A stretch of DNA of 64,000 nucleotides from Volvox africanus (Eukaryota > Chlorophyta > Chlorophyceae > Chlamydomonadales > Volvocaceae). The notes under the pieces were generated by a model that was not told the origin of the DNA, ran no database searches, and saw only the letters and a list, made by a program, of their open reading frames with translations. Below, piece after piece: positions 49,608-61,596 of the stretch (positions are counted from its first letter, which is position 1; every line of letters begins with the position of its first letter). Position numbers and translations under genes: made by a program. The stretch lies in assembly GCA_030268105.1 (NCBI GenBank), contig BSDZ01000078.1:6705501-6769500 (forward strand). Reading direction: 5' to 3'.

Positions 49608-50015
49608 ACTCTAATCACATTCAGGGAAGAGGGCATGTAAGGCCCCAAGCTCAGTGAACGCTCTCCAGCTCCTGTCATCCTTTGCAAAAAGCGAAGCATA
49701 AGACACCACAGCTGCTTCACAGTCAGACTGCGGAAAACCTGAAGCAAGGGGCTCGCCGAGGCCATGTTCCCAACACTGGCAGCATTCGGCAACGGCGTTA
49801 ACGCCAAGGGGTTTCAGGGGCCTCGCTGCCGCATGAATGCCAAATGAGCGCCCCAAGTCCGGCTTGCATCCGGAGGCATGGGAGATGCTCTCCCTGCCCG
49901 GAACCAAGGACAGTGATGGGGCATCCGTTTGGACCGCCGGCCCACTCCACTTCCTCCTCCGGATCCCAATCAGGAGGCTGCTCCTGCTGTCCTTACAAAT
50001 GCACGAGCACTCCAC
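49608..50015 (-). other. ambiguous minus-strand exon candidate
   Basis: Two overlapping minus-strand frames look protein-like. One runs through QQEQPPDWDPEEEVEW to a TAA near 49800, directly after a TTTGTAAG acceptor-like site near 49990. The other runs on to a TAG near 49615 through SFGIHAAARPLKPLGVNAV. They cannot both be coding in the same segment. This is perhaps the terminal exon of a decayed gene, or one frame with an unrecognised splice. No family was recognised. Confidence 0.3.
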
Positions 50016-50199
50016 GGCCTAGAGCCAAATGCCCCAAACGCTAACCCCGCTAAACTCCCAACACACTGCACCAGTTTGCTCTCACACAAGTATTCTGGAG
50101 GGCAGTGACCGATGGCCGAAAAACATCGGAAAGAGCACAGAGAATGCAATGCAGCCGAGCATAGAGCAGGGGAAATCCTCCTACCCCTTACCCCCAATT

Positions 50200-51964
50200 A
50201 TGTGGCGTAAGCATAACTGGAGCTTGGGGCGCCAAATGGGGATCTCTGTTTCCTCAAATTCTTCTACACCAATGTTAGGGAGAAGGTACATATATACAGC
50301 ATACTATAGCGGTGAGGATGATCACTTAACGGTGGTTCTTGGCTAAGAAAGGCCTCGGAACCTGGGTGAAAGCACGCCACAGAATAACAGTCCTTCTGCC
50401 TTGTTCCAACGAGATCTGCACGTATTTCCTTGCACTTGCTCTGAACATTACATTTCTTCCATTCTTGGGCTCTGGAGACGAGTGCGCACACCCATTCGCA
50501 ACAGTTTCATTCAGGGAGTGGATCCTCCACGTGGTGGTTGGGGTGGTGATGTAATGCAATTTGGGCATTTTGTCCGGCGATGCAATGCAACTAAAAATCA
50601 GTTTCTATGTTTAAGTTTTTAAAGCAAAACTATCTTATCTTGAGAGAAACAACTTTTGCTTTTTTGGCCTCTTATTAGCCGGTTTCCTGGATCCGGTTCC
50701 CGGGGCTAAGTGTTCCCGGGATGGTGGGGAGGAAAACTTCGGCAAGCGTCGAATCAGAGCCGCAACATGATCATCAAACGGCCGGATTAAGTTGAATGCT
50801 TCAAATATGTAACCATAGGGCTCATTCCCTTGTCCAATTATAGGGCTTACACACGGAGGCCAACTGTTCGGTGTCCGCCAGAGAAGTTCGTGCTTCAAAT
50901 AGATAATTGGAATTCTTAAGCTTACAGTACTATGTGAAATCTATATAGCTTTTATGGCTTTTTTCTGTAAGTGTGGGGATTGTGGGGACCTTCATGGGTT
51001 TGTGGCTGTGTACGCAGGTACCGTTCACGTCGGCTCTGGTTCACGTGCGAAAAACTTTCATGAGGCTTTGATAACGATCCCAATGACAAAAACGTGCTCG
51101 TTGCATTAGGAATCTCTAAACATTGCTATTATATAGGTTTGATGTAGCGGGGTGCTCGATCGCATGGCGCGTTATCGCTTGCCCCAAGGTTTACGAGCCC
51201 GACGAGGCAGGGTACGCCAACACTCATAAGTTCCACCGAAGGATGACACCAATTGTAAGATATAATATGAATTCATAACAACAAGACCTTAGAAATCCTT
51301 TGCCGACAGCATCATCTGCGAACATAGCCGACTCTGCCTGTGAATCGCGAAACTCGTACACCGGCAGTCAGGGCGAACCCTTTCAATGCTAATTAAGCTT
51401 GGGAGCTACCAAGTTACCTTTCAAATTGTCATTTTCATTCTGTTTGGTTTATCTTTTTGATGCATGATTCGTATGCCAAAAAAGTGCTGTGCTGACAGGG
51501 CGACTTGCCCTCCATGTTGCGTCAAAGCAGACCGGGAACGTATCATATTAAAGCTAATTTTTTATTGCTTACATGTCTGTGTTCGTGTGCTGTTTCAATA
51601 AACACAGATTGATATTTGCCAGCACTGGCCAACTGGTGCGAAGTTGGCCTGATATTTGATTGCTCCTTCTATTGACCAGATCGACGTTATAACAAGTTAG
51701 ACCAAGCTTGAAGGAAGATGGGCCGATATTATACATGTATGTTGTAGCATATATATCTCCTACGGTTGCCGTACACAAATTGACATGCAATATATGCCGC
51801 TTACGGCTTACATGCCTGAAATGTTATTTACGGCTGGAATGCTCAAAGCCTGATTAGTATTCAGAGATAAGTCTCACCTAAGTGCCGGCTGCTCGGATTC
51901 TTCACGTGTACGTGAGCGCTTGAACCTGGGTATTGCGTCTCCTTTCCGCCATAACATATCGATC
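50200..51964. other. AT-rich intergenic region, no gene seen
   Basis: Only short frames with no motif. The last few hundred bases before 51965 should hold the promoter of the DUF506 gene. Confidence 0.5.
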
Positions 51965-53927
51965 ATGGCAACTGCTGCTACAGCCAGTAGTTTGTTCAGC
52001 GAGAACAGCGACCATGTTCAAGCACAAAACGTCTCTAGCTCGGTGCCCTCGATCTCTGAATTTTCACACCGAGGAGGGTTCACAGGCGTGTTCAAAGTGC
52101 CTTCTCTAGTATTTGATATTGAGGTAAGTAAATGGTTGTAGTGAGCACGTCGCGGCGTGGCGCGTGACGTGGATGGATTTCGTGAATTGCTTAGTTACCA
52201 TTGACGTGACCGATGTGCATGGCTTTGTGTCTGCTTTCCTTAACGTATTGCGTGAAAGCTCACCAGACGGAGTTTGCCTATGGACACGGATGTCACGTCC
52301 CACGTGTTGCGGTTATGTCTTGGTGCAGTCTTTTTGCGTTTTTGCGTTCAATAATCTCGATTTCTTGTTCTTTGTTTATAGATTCCTGAGAAATCCCTTT
52401 GGAAGGTGTCTGCGCATCGACTAAGTCAATTTGATTGAAATGCGCGTTCTGCTGATGCAGCTCGAGGACAATGGCATTGGTGGTCAGTGGCAAGAGGAAG
52501 ATTGGGAGGAAGATGAGGTAGTGACAGAAATCCAACGATTCGTCCAACCGTCAACGCCGGCCGAGGCTAGGGTGAGTCCTTCCCCTTCCTTTTATGTGAA
52601 TGCTATTTTTTGGCGATTAACGTACAACATTCTATAACGTTAGCAACCGCCAAGATTCTTAGGTATTAACTTCATGTCCACTTCATGTTCACTTTACCGC
52701 TTTGCTGCACGTTCTAACGGCAGTTACTCAGCGACGTCAGGGTTGCTTGCACTCACGCCAAGGATGGCCAAGATACGGCACGCCTGGTATCCATCCTTTC
52801 AGCATTGGGCTACAAGTGCAGCCTACGGACCGCCCTCGGGGGTGGCGATGGGGCACACTGCCTCCGCAACTTGCGCCACACGTTCATTACGTGCGAGACC
52901 CCAAGTTGTGAGTCCTGCGGCAATGCGTTATAACATAAGCCTCTTAGCAATGTTGACATGGCTTGAGATCAGGAGCATGGCCTCTATATATGGCTCATTT
53001 TGCGTTTGGCATGACTGGCAGTTTCGTTTTGTCTCCTGGTCACGGGACGGAATGCCGCTTACTTTCCTTACTGATGTTTCGTTTGATATTTAAGTTAGGT
53101 TTGTGTCCTCCTTAGCTTTTTAAGCGCCAAGGTGGTCGAGGTTCGTTGCTTTCCTAGTTTCTCGGGACATCTGTTCCTGTACATATTCTGACCCAGTTCG
53201 TATCGCATTCACCCAGCCTAAACTTTTGTACTATTATTCTCGTTCTGCCGCAGCCGGCAGCGGTGTTCCGCGGTGCTACATCATCGACCCGCAGTTCAAG
53301 GAGCAGTTCATTATCGCCAAGACCACCGCGCGCTACGCTTCCATCTTGGCGGTTATCCCGCAGGTGTTCGTGGGACCTGAGGAACACGTGGCGCTGCTGG
53401 TAAACTTTCTGTGTAACGAAATGAGCGCGGCCTTCCGACAGCTTGGTTCCGTGCTGCCACCCTGGCGGCAGGCCAGCAGCATGCTGTCGAAGTGGAAACC
53501 AAGGAAATCCATTGACGAGGCGGGGATAGCGGCGGCAGCAGCAGCGGCAGCTAGGGCAAGTGCCTGCCTCAGCAACGGAAGGGACCTTGGTGGTGCAACT
53601 GCCGCCGCCGCGCTGCCTGGGGCTCCCCACGGTCCACTGTCGGCCTCTGGCGGTTTCATGCCACTGCCGCCCGTGGCGCAAGCCTCATCCTTCGCTGATC
53701 AGCCCCAGTGGTCCTGCAAAATCACGCAACCGGCGCAGCATCCGCTGCAGATCTGGCAGCAGGCAGCCAGGGCACAGCTGAACCCGCCGGGTCAGCTACA
53801 GCAGCAACAGGGCCGAACAACGATAGCCGCAGCGAGCGGCAGCGGCAGGCAGAGCTATGAGCCACAGCGAGTTGTGTTGGGCGGTAACTTCGTTCCCATC
53901 GTCCCATCACCGGCGCTTGCGTCGTAG
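51965..53927 (+). CDS. DUF506 (PDDEXK-like) protein, with an apparent +1 frameshift in exon 2
   Basis: Exons are 51965-52123, 52382-52571, 52724-52907 and 53254-53927. They would encode 401 residues if one base were removed. Exon 2 opens in frame as IPEKSLWKVSAHRLSQFD and then hits TGA at 52433-52435. Ignoring one T of the TT at 52433-52434 restores FDEMRVLLMQLEDNG and makes all later phases fit. The rest matches the plant/algal DUF506 family: DEVVTEIQRFV, LVSILSALGYKCSL, YIIDPQFKEQFIIAKTTARYA, IPQVFVGPEEHVALLVNFL and the signature PPWRQASSMLSKW. The family has a PDDEXK-nuclease-like fold but no proven enzymatic role in plants. A Gln/Ala-rich C-terminal tail follows. The frameshift may be a sequencing error or a true lesion, so the gene may be a recent pseudogene. 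Confidence 0.82.
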
Positions 53928-54681
53928 GAGCACTGAAACCTTCTTCCTGTCCTGGCCGGACGGCTAGGATGGGTCAGTACGGCACGTGCCATCGGCTTAG
54001 CTTGCTAATGCTTTCGACGGGCTCGTACTACATTGCATTCTTCTGGCCATTGGGAAATTGATGCCGTCCACCTGTCCAGATTTGTGCATCCTTAGCGCGT
54101 GAATTCTGGTGATTGTTTATGACGGCAGTTCAGCGGTGAGAGGGGGCGCGGCCGCGAGTGTTGCCGCCAGTATATCTGTCGATTGCTGAGCTGCTTTTTC
54201 TAGTGACAAACTGCGGTAGCCCACCCACTTTTCCCCCGCATTGCGGTGAGGATCCTTTTGGGGTCTCTTTTGGTGGGCAGATCCGTCAACATGTCAACAT
54301 TTTGTGCTTCAGATGTGCGTGAAGGACCTGTGACGAGCGAAAATGCTTCTGTCGCATTCCTTCCCTGTACGATTTCCCGTTTATGGGTCCATTTTTGACG
54401 AACTGCGTAGCGACCCTAACCGAGGTCATCTAGGGTGCGGTATGCAAGTTGAGAGGAGGATGGGTGCTGTGAGGACAACACATGCTTTAGAGGTATAGTG
54501 CCCATCGACCACATCACAAATTGGCCCGCCTGCGGGATATGCCGCCAACAGGGTCGTTACTGGACGACCAAAATAGGATGAGGAATTGTCGATGGGAAGG
54601 AACTCCTCGTCACGGGACGGGAGCATGGTGTCTAAAGAGCTCGTGCGCAGAATTTCGCAGGACTAAAGTACGAAGTAGGGA
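53928..54681. other. spacer / 3' UTR, no gene seen
   Basis: Follows the DUF506 stop. No TGTAA was found in the first 490 bases and no coding signal appears. Confidence 0.5.
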
Positions 54682-55643
54682 ATGCAAACCATGAAGGGGT
54701 TAGGTATGCGCGCACGTGGTGTTGATCCGAGGCGGGTAATTTCGGGCGTATCTGCTTCAATGGAGATTCATGGCGAGTTCTTCTGGGTGCTTAAGGCGTC
54801 AGGAACCTTATTTCTCGAGTTTGATTGGGCGGCTGTTTGCCGCGATGGTTGGTTGTTGTGCACGGTGGCGGATCTTGCTCTCCGTTATGATGGAACGCCG
54901 GCGGCTGACGTGTCAACACAGCCGCAGCAGGTGCGACAATTAGTATTTTACATCTTGTTTTGTCATGTTTGCCTTGATTGGTGGTCTGCACGTAGTCTAT
55001 TGCCTCGTATAGAGTTTCGAGGCATTTAGTGTGAATGGTTGGTACGAGGGGCTCCCCACACACAACTGTTCGTAGGCTCATCAGCGGTTGCTGATTTTTC
55101 AATTTGGCCTTTCTGGGTAGTTGGTTATTTATTGAATGCTGTGGTGCTGCGGATGGATCCGAATCGATGTGGCGGATGGATCCGAATGAGCTGATAGCAT
55201 TCGTATCTTATCCGCAGAGGCAGCGGCAGGGCCGATTCTACCGCCCAGTGTACCTCGAGGAAGAAGAATGTCTTCCACTGCGCAATTTTGGAGACCGAAT
55301 CAGCCATGCAAGAGTAGGTGTCAGGACATTTTGTTTCGATATCGCAGTGCCTCTGCGGTTGTTTGTGTACACACATTTCTGGACGGAGTACAGGCAGGCG
55401 AGGGGCGCGCTGAAGCGCCAGCAAAGCATTGTACCTGGGCATCCTTCCTTGGCAGCCTCTACGGAGTGTGCATGGAGTGTAGCTTTCAGGGACGTGATGA
55501 TGAGGCGACGTGGAGGCGCGGGTGAAAGGGCCCCGTTGAAATGGCGTCAACAGGGCGTAAAGAGACATGAATACAGATTGAAGGACCAATGGGATTATTT
55601 GGGATGTTATTCGACGCTTCTGTGGCGATGTTTCTTCATGTGA
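54682..55643 (+). CDS. putative small multi-exon gene, unrecognised
   Basis: Possible exons 54682-54930, 55218-55313 and 55398-55643 join in phase (196 residues). The first ends DVSTQPQQ before a GTGCGA donor. The second lies between a TATCCGCAG acceptor and a GTAGGT donor and encodes a charged, protein-like segment (FYRPVYLEEEECLPLRNFG). The third follows ACAGGCAG. Exons 2 and 3 share one unspliced frame, so the intron between them is not proven. I recognise no domain. Composition is less GC-biased than in secure neighbours. It could be a degraded or fast-evolving gene. Confidence 0.3.
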
Positions 55644-55730
55644 TGGAACCCTGTGAGATGAACATATGTCACGAGATTCCTGCATCTATGCACGATTGCG
55701 CGGCGAAACCCCATCTGCCAGTAGTGGCTC

Positions 55731-55970
55731 TTATTGCGGCTTGCGAAACCTAATAACGCTAAGATTAAGACAGGTCGCACCGTATCCGAAGCCTGTAAAG
55801 TTCCGCCGCTGCTCGGGGAAGCTCCTCGACCTGTGAAGCTCGTCGACCACAGGGAAGTCCCAGCATTCGGACTGAGATAGGTATCTGAGAGATGCCAATA
55901 GGGCCCATAACTGTGCAGCTCTTTCGAGGTCTCGGAAGAGCTGCATGTCGACGGCATCTGTGGCGGTCAT
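55731..55970 (-). CDS. small hypothetical ORF, 79 residues
   Basis: The ATG at 55968-55970 opens a frame reading MTATDAVDMQLFRDLERAAQ and then LLASLRYLSQSECWDFPVVDE, ending at TAA 55731. It is amphipathic and acidic in its first half, with protein-like composition. No motif, splice partner or homologue is recognised. It may be a fragment of a retroelement gag-like or host gene. Confidence 0.2.
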   Translation of the reverse strand: MTATDAVDMQLFRDLERAAQLWALLASLRYLSQSECWDFPVVDELHRSRSFPEQRRNFTGFGYGATCLNLSVIRFRKPQ

Positions 55971-58900
55971 CTCAACTCTTGTCGGGCTTATTGAGGGCTT
56001 ATGACGGGCCTCCCTATGGGCTCTGACGTTGGGGCTTTGATGTGCTGCTGGAGGTTTTTTATGGAGAGGAACATGCCGAAATATAATATCTAAACCTTCA
56101 AATAGCAACTAACTCTGTCAGCCCACTCATTGGCCCCAGAAGTCTGCAAAAGCGCAATTATAACCTGTACCATGTCAGTCGGTCATGCCCCTAATGTCGA
56201 CCACCCGGTGCCTTGAAGTGTCGGCTAAATCTCAAAAGCACAAATGGCCATTGTGTACCCACGGAGGAAGGCTACGGCACGAAGAGGTTCACACGGGGGC
56301 GGGGATTATTTAGATGCTGCTCCTTTCATAGGGCACATTGACTGCTATTTGCACTTGCTTCCTCACACAGAGTCACTGATCCGTACGTACACGTTGCAGG
56401 ACACGGCGCTGAACACGACGCTTCTCAAAAATCAGGCTCTGGAAAAATGACGTTCACGTTACAAAGATAACTATGTATCATATACGTGTAAACCAGCGGC
56501 GACCAGGTACGCAACGGGCATACCCAGAATCGGAGAGCATGCTTGTGAAGGTTTCAAAGGGATGCCCTCTCGTGAATGTCCACTAAGGCGGTCACATCCC
56601 TCCTTAAAGCGCGCGGTGATACACCCCATCGGCATATTAGGGCATTACAGCCGTTGCTAATACAGCAACGCTAACACTCAGGCCTGACTAGGCTTCCTGC
56701 GGAGCCACGCTCGTAAGGTACACACTTATTCGTGACGGAGAAGCAAACCTTGTCAACCGCACAACAACGCGAAAGGCAACAAAAGGTAACAACAAAAACG
56801 TGTCGCCTGGATACGCAGCAGCAGCTTTCAGGTAAACGCTCCTTGCACCTGCGGCACCCAAGCGTCCCAGCAGTACTGCCGAGAAAATCCTTTGTTACAA
56901 TAACAGGCAAAATCAAATAAAAACGAAATGGACGACAGGGCAACATAGAACCATCGTCATAATCGAACCATCGCTCAAGTGGCCCGCCTGCAAAACGTCG
57001 CCCCCACAGTGGTCCACAAACCCCCAGCGCACAGCGGACGAACAGGATGACCAACAGACGGCAAAGGCGTATGACGATAGGCAATTAGAGGCGCCTGACC
57101 ATAACTCTAGACACTCATCCCCCAGACACAAAGACTCACATACTCGTACAGGCACAGCACGCAAGACCCACAACCTAGTTGTCCTACTTAACGGCGCGAT
57201 GAGAGCCAAGCAACACGTGTCACGCCTTGATATGGCCTGGGGGTTTGACAGAGAAAAGTCTATTGCCATGTACCCACCCTTAGGAGATCTGGAGAGCTAG
57301 GCAGATATACAAATACGCATACTTGGTTAGGTCTCACCGGAATCAGACTCTGGCGAAACAGAAGGGCTGCCCCATCATCACGCACACGACGAAATAAAAC
57401 CCTGTAATGAGCATCAGACCCTGGCAGCAACAGCCCCATCGGGCCCTTGTGTGCACTTCAGTTCATGACATGCCCAGCTGGCTGACCACAAGCCATTCCG
57501 CTCCGCGTCATGCACGGCTGTTTCCTTGCTAGTCAACTACACCTCGCAATAAACAAAATCAATATGACGATAGCAACAAGCGGTGCCTGTGCAGCTGACC
57601 GTGCACAAGGCCCTTGGACTCGGAGATGCGAAACGGATGGCAGAATTGGTCAAACACAATCAAGACGATGTCCGCTTACCACTCGAGAAATCTCACAGAA
57701 AGATATACACAACTCAAACAAGGCACACCACACCACACCATACTCGAACTTTTCACTTCTCTTCTCCCCAGCACATCGTGATGCAGAACGAAAATCGCGC
57801 ACACTTCTACATAATCCCATACCGGCTATCTCGGAGGGTCTGTTGGGGCAGCACCAATACACGTGCGACAATGCACCCAAAGGCAACGGCACGATGGCCC
57901 TGCCCTCGTGGGGCACACGGGTTAGCCCATACATACTTGCATTTCAGGAGCCAGCATATGTTGCTGAGGAGCAGCAGAGGTTCCATCCACAGCTGGGCCA
58001 ACATCCAACACCCTCGCGGGCCACCTATCAGTGTCGCATGCACACTTCTAATGCCAGAGTATCCGTAGGCTTCGTACAGGGTGAGTCATGGGATTTTGAC
58101 GAGGCACGTGTGACCACACAACCATCACTCCTTTTAACCCACAATGCGCGAGCTCACGGTAGGGTACATGTGAACCACTGACCACGCTGCGAAACCAAAA
58201 CACACCAACGCTTAACTATGTCGTATGTCATTTACGTGACGAACACCCAAGCAACGTACCCTACACCGCCCGCAGCCAGAGCACCATGGAGGCGCTCAGT
58301 TTTCGTTCCTGGTGCTCCGCATTCTGGAGGGCCGCGTCGCAGCCACCGGAGGTCACCCAAACGGCACATTGAGACAACCGAAAAATGGCACATACATGCG
58401 TGCTGCGTAAGCCGCCACATCTCAGTGCCTTGGCCTCTCTCACTCAATGGCTGGGTGCGAGCTCAAAGTTTACTCCGACTTCCGTCGAGCACATCCCGCT
58501 GGCAGAGAGATGGCCCGCATACGGACGATGTGAAGCCAAGCCACCTAACGCCGCTCCGTCCTCACTGGGCACTGCAAGCAAACAACACAACTACACTCAA
58601 CGACCATCAAAGGGCACAGACGGATGGATGGGAGCAGTTGGACACCCAAACGTCTGACTAGTCGCGCCCATTGGCTGTGCATCCGTTTATGTTGGGCAAT
58701 GACGACGGCGCTCTCAGGAGTCCCACCCCGTCTCACCGGCGCCCATACACTGAGATTCCTCAAACCCCCTACCAACTCTTCATGCCACTCAATTGGGACG
58801 GGTCCGGAAGTAGGTCCGGCCACATCCACATCTTTACACATATCCGCAAGCACTCATGCACCAGATACAGACCACCTGCGCGCAACTGCCTGAGACACTG

Positions 58901-59233
58901 ATGAAGAAAACAAAACCGACATCAACGCGATGAACTCCGGTGCCTCTATCCTGAATGCGTGAAAGGAATTGGTTGCGCTACCACCCGCCGCCCTGCGGCA
59001 GCCGACCTCCCAGCAGCGGGCCTCAGCCGCCAGCGTTGGGGCCTGTTTGGAGTCGTGAGCTGCATCCCCTTCACTCGGCCCTAAAACCCGAGGGGATGCC
59101 GATGCTGTTGGCTACAGCAGCAGGCTCCTGTGGCTTCATTCGGGGCGCCTCCGATCAACATCAGCCCGTAGAGAGAGTGTGTGTAGACCCCTGCAGAGAT
59201 GGATTGGGTAGGCTGAGGCCGGCGGATAACCCT
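55971..59233. other. intergenic region, + strand rich in A and C from about 56.7 kb
   Basis: Long overlapping + frames here (for example 57510-58181) are Thr/His/Ser-rich, as expected from an A/C-rich strand, and show no domain. The part nearest 59233 is the 3' UTR side of the minus-strand gene. A TTACA at about 58834 (TGTAA on the minus strand) could be its poly(A) signal. Confidence 0.45.
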
Positions 59234-61596
59234 TCAAGCCGCGGATAACCGGAGGTGCTCCGTGCTCGGCTGAGCTGCCGCTGCTGTTGTTGCAGATGTC
59301 CGCCCTCCCGATGACGTGCCGATGCCCGGCCGCCCCTCAAACCGGTAGTAGATGGCGGTCAGAGAATATATCTCTCGTAAAGAAATGATGATCAGACGGG
59401 AGGAGCGATGGCAAGGGCGTGAAGACCAGGATTCAGTACATGCATTCCCATATGTAACCAGGGCTGGATCCCGGCGATCACCCCCAGGTGAGGTCAGATT
59501 TACTGACTCATCGGCAATAAAAGCAGTGCGGATAGTCCTTTGCGCGGAAATGGGTTCCTTGAACCCTAACTACAATATGAAACTTAGTCACATATCCGGG
59601 TGGCGGTCGGGAACGGTAAATCGTACCGGGTTTGTAATGCAAACCCAAACCTCGCCACCTACATGACGTGTAGCATATCCCCGACCTTGTTGCCATCGCA
59701 TCCCCGCCCCACAAATGCGCGTCCGTTGCCTGGCTATTTGCATCCTCACGTCGTAGCCTATCAAAAAGCACAGCCGGCGTCCATCCTTGCAGGTCGACCA
59801 TATCTTCTTCTGCCGGCCCACTCCTGCCCTGGCCCCCATACCCCTCCACTCCTTCCCAGCTTTCATGCTAATATCCGGCACCCTGGCTCACCATATCTGC
59901 CAGCGGCACTGCGTATGTAACCACGCAACCCGGAGGCTTGTACTTCTGGGTCTTCTTAACCCAGTCGCGCCCGGGCTTGCCGGGATACTTGCGCATGAAG
60001 GCAAGCTCCTAAAAAGGTAATGGGGAGGGAGGAACGTTGCGCGCAAGATGGGCCAGCGGAAAAAGTCGTGGTCGACGGACCACTCACTCACCCAGCCATC
60101 CAAAACGGACTAACATCATCATCTTCTATAGGCCACTGTTTCTTGCAGCTTTTACCCACCGTCTCCTGGGGAAGCGTCCGAAGCCGCATCTTGGTCTCCA
60201 CGCTCACATCACCCCAGCCGAGAGCAGGATTCAAGAAGAAGTGCCAGCCCCTGGCATATTCATGCTGGCAAACCTCAGGAGAAATACGAACGCCGTGAGG
60301 AGAGGCTGTGACTACCGTTTAGGGTTTGTATGCCTTCAATAGGGTAACCAAGGGCTGTAACATGAACACATGTCTGTTCTCAAACCATGCTCGGTCCCAC
60401 CAATGTGCAACAAATCCGCGTTACAAAAACGCTCGATCGCAAACAGAGAAATAAATCTTGCGCATAGCCCCGCTCCAGTCCGGGCAAACAGGAGGGGAGT
60501 GTGTCCTTGGCGCCCCTATTTACTTACCTTTCCTCGGTGTGCCGACCCAAGAACAGGACCTCACGCTTGGCGGTTCGCGGCTGATGGAGGTTCATGCGCA
60601 GCCATGTAGTAAGGGCTGCCCACTCTTTGTCCCTGTGACCCCGCTCTCCCACCCCAGCCCCAGCGGCGTCAATCGCTGTGGCCAAGTGCCCAGGCATATG
60701 TCCCAGATTGAGACCGCAAACATCGTCTTCATCTGGATCGCTGCTCATGAGCTGAGCCGGGCATGTATTTGTCAGCTTAGTGTTCAGCTGTGGAACGGGA
60801 AGTTGCCAATGGGGAAGGTGAGGTGCGAGTGAATATTGTTACCGGGCCCCCGAGGAACAAGTCAAAACAATAATCGTGGACCTTTCAGAGATACTGGGCA
60901 CATGAATTAAGTATTTCTCTTTGAAAGACAATAAAAACATCATACGCGTTGCAAGATACGCGTTAAGAGCCGCAAAGCACAAACAATATAACGGTGTAAC
61001 CGTTTTGCACAAGCGACTGTTGTGCGCTTGCCCTTTTTTGCATGAAGAGGAACTAATAATAATGAACTGCCAACACTGCAGGAGTGGCCATCAGCGCTGC
61101 CAACAAGAAGCAGAAAGGGCGGCATAAAATATCTCGTGCGCGTTAGATACTTGAGATACGCTGCCTTACCAAGCTCCTTTTGGGGCCGCGCCAGACGTAG
61201 CTGCGCGTAGCAAGTGGTAAAATATGCTGCGAGCTGGACGTAGCCATCAACGCCTTGCAAGGAACCTTGGGCAGCGTGGAACACGCTGCAGAATCGCACA
61301 TTGCCGTGAGAGGTGCACCGCTAAGAAGGCGCGCAAAATCACTTTATGAAGTTACCTGAGCCAGATGAAGATGAAGAACGCTCTTCTGGATTCAGCGGTA
61401 TCTCCTCTTCTTCGTAGCGACTGGTCCCCGGCGATGACTCAAACGTGCTGCGGTCGCGCTTGCCTGCCCTAAGGCTAAAAAGCATTTCTGCTACCTCTGC
61501 TGTAGTAGGGTCGAGCGAAGCGACCACCTGGAAAGGACCAAAGGGGCTTTCCGTCACTCTTCTCAATTGCCGACGGGATTTCCCAACTCTTGGCAT
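59234..61596 (-). CDS. unrecognised conserved-looking seven-exon gene
   Basis: Minus-strand exons 61596-61356, 61285-61170, 60787-60528, 60250-60115, 60008-59892, 59828-59750 and 59373-59234 join in phase to 362 residues ending at TGA. The start is uncertain: GTCCTTTCCAG inside the first block is a good acceptor, so the first exon may lie further upstream. The N terminus is basic, then acidic and Ser-rich (SRYEEEEIPLNPEE). The centre has a Trp-rich, folded-looking stretch: EWAALTTWLRMNLH, EVLFLGRHTEERGWHFFLNPALGWGDVSV and RKYPGKPGRDWVKKTQKYKPPG. The end reads DLQGWTPAVLFDRLRQIYSLTAIYYRFEGRPG and then an Ala/Thr tail. I do not recognise the family. Repeated Trp and basic residues would suit nucleic-acid or protein binding, but that is only a guess. 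Confidence 0.6.

Noticed and set aside
57510..58181. 223-residue + strand frame
   Set aside because: Thr/His/Ser-rich composition reflects an A/C-rich strand. No motif or splice support, and two other frames in the same place are equally open.
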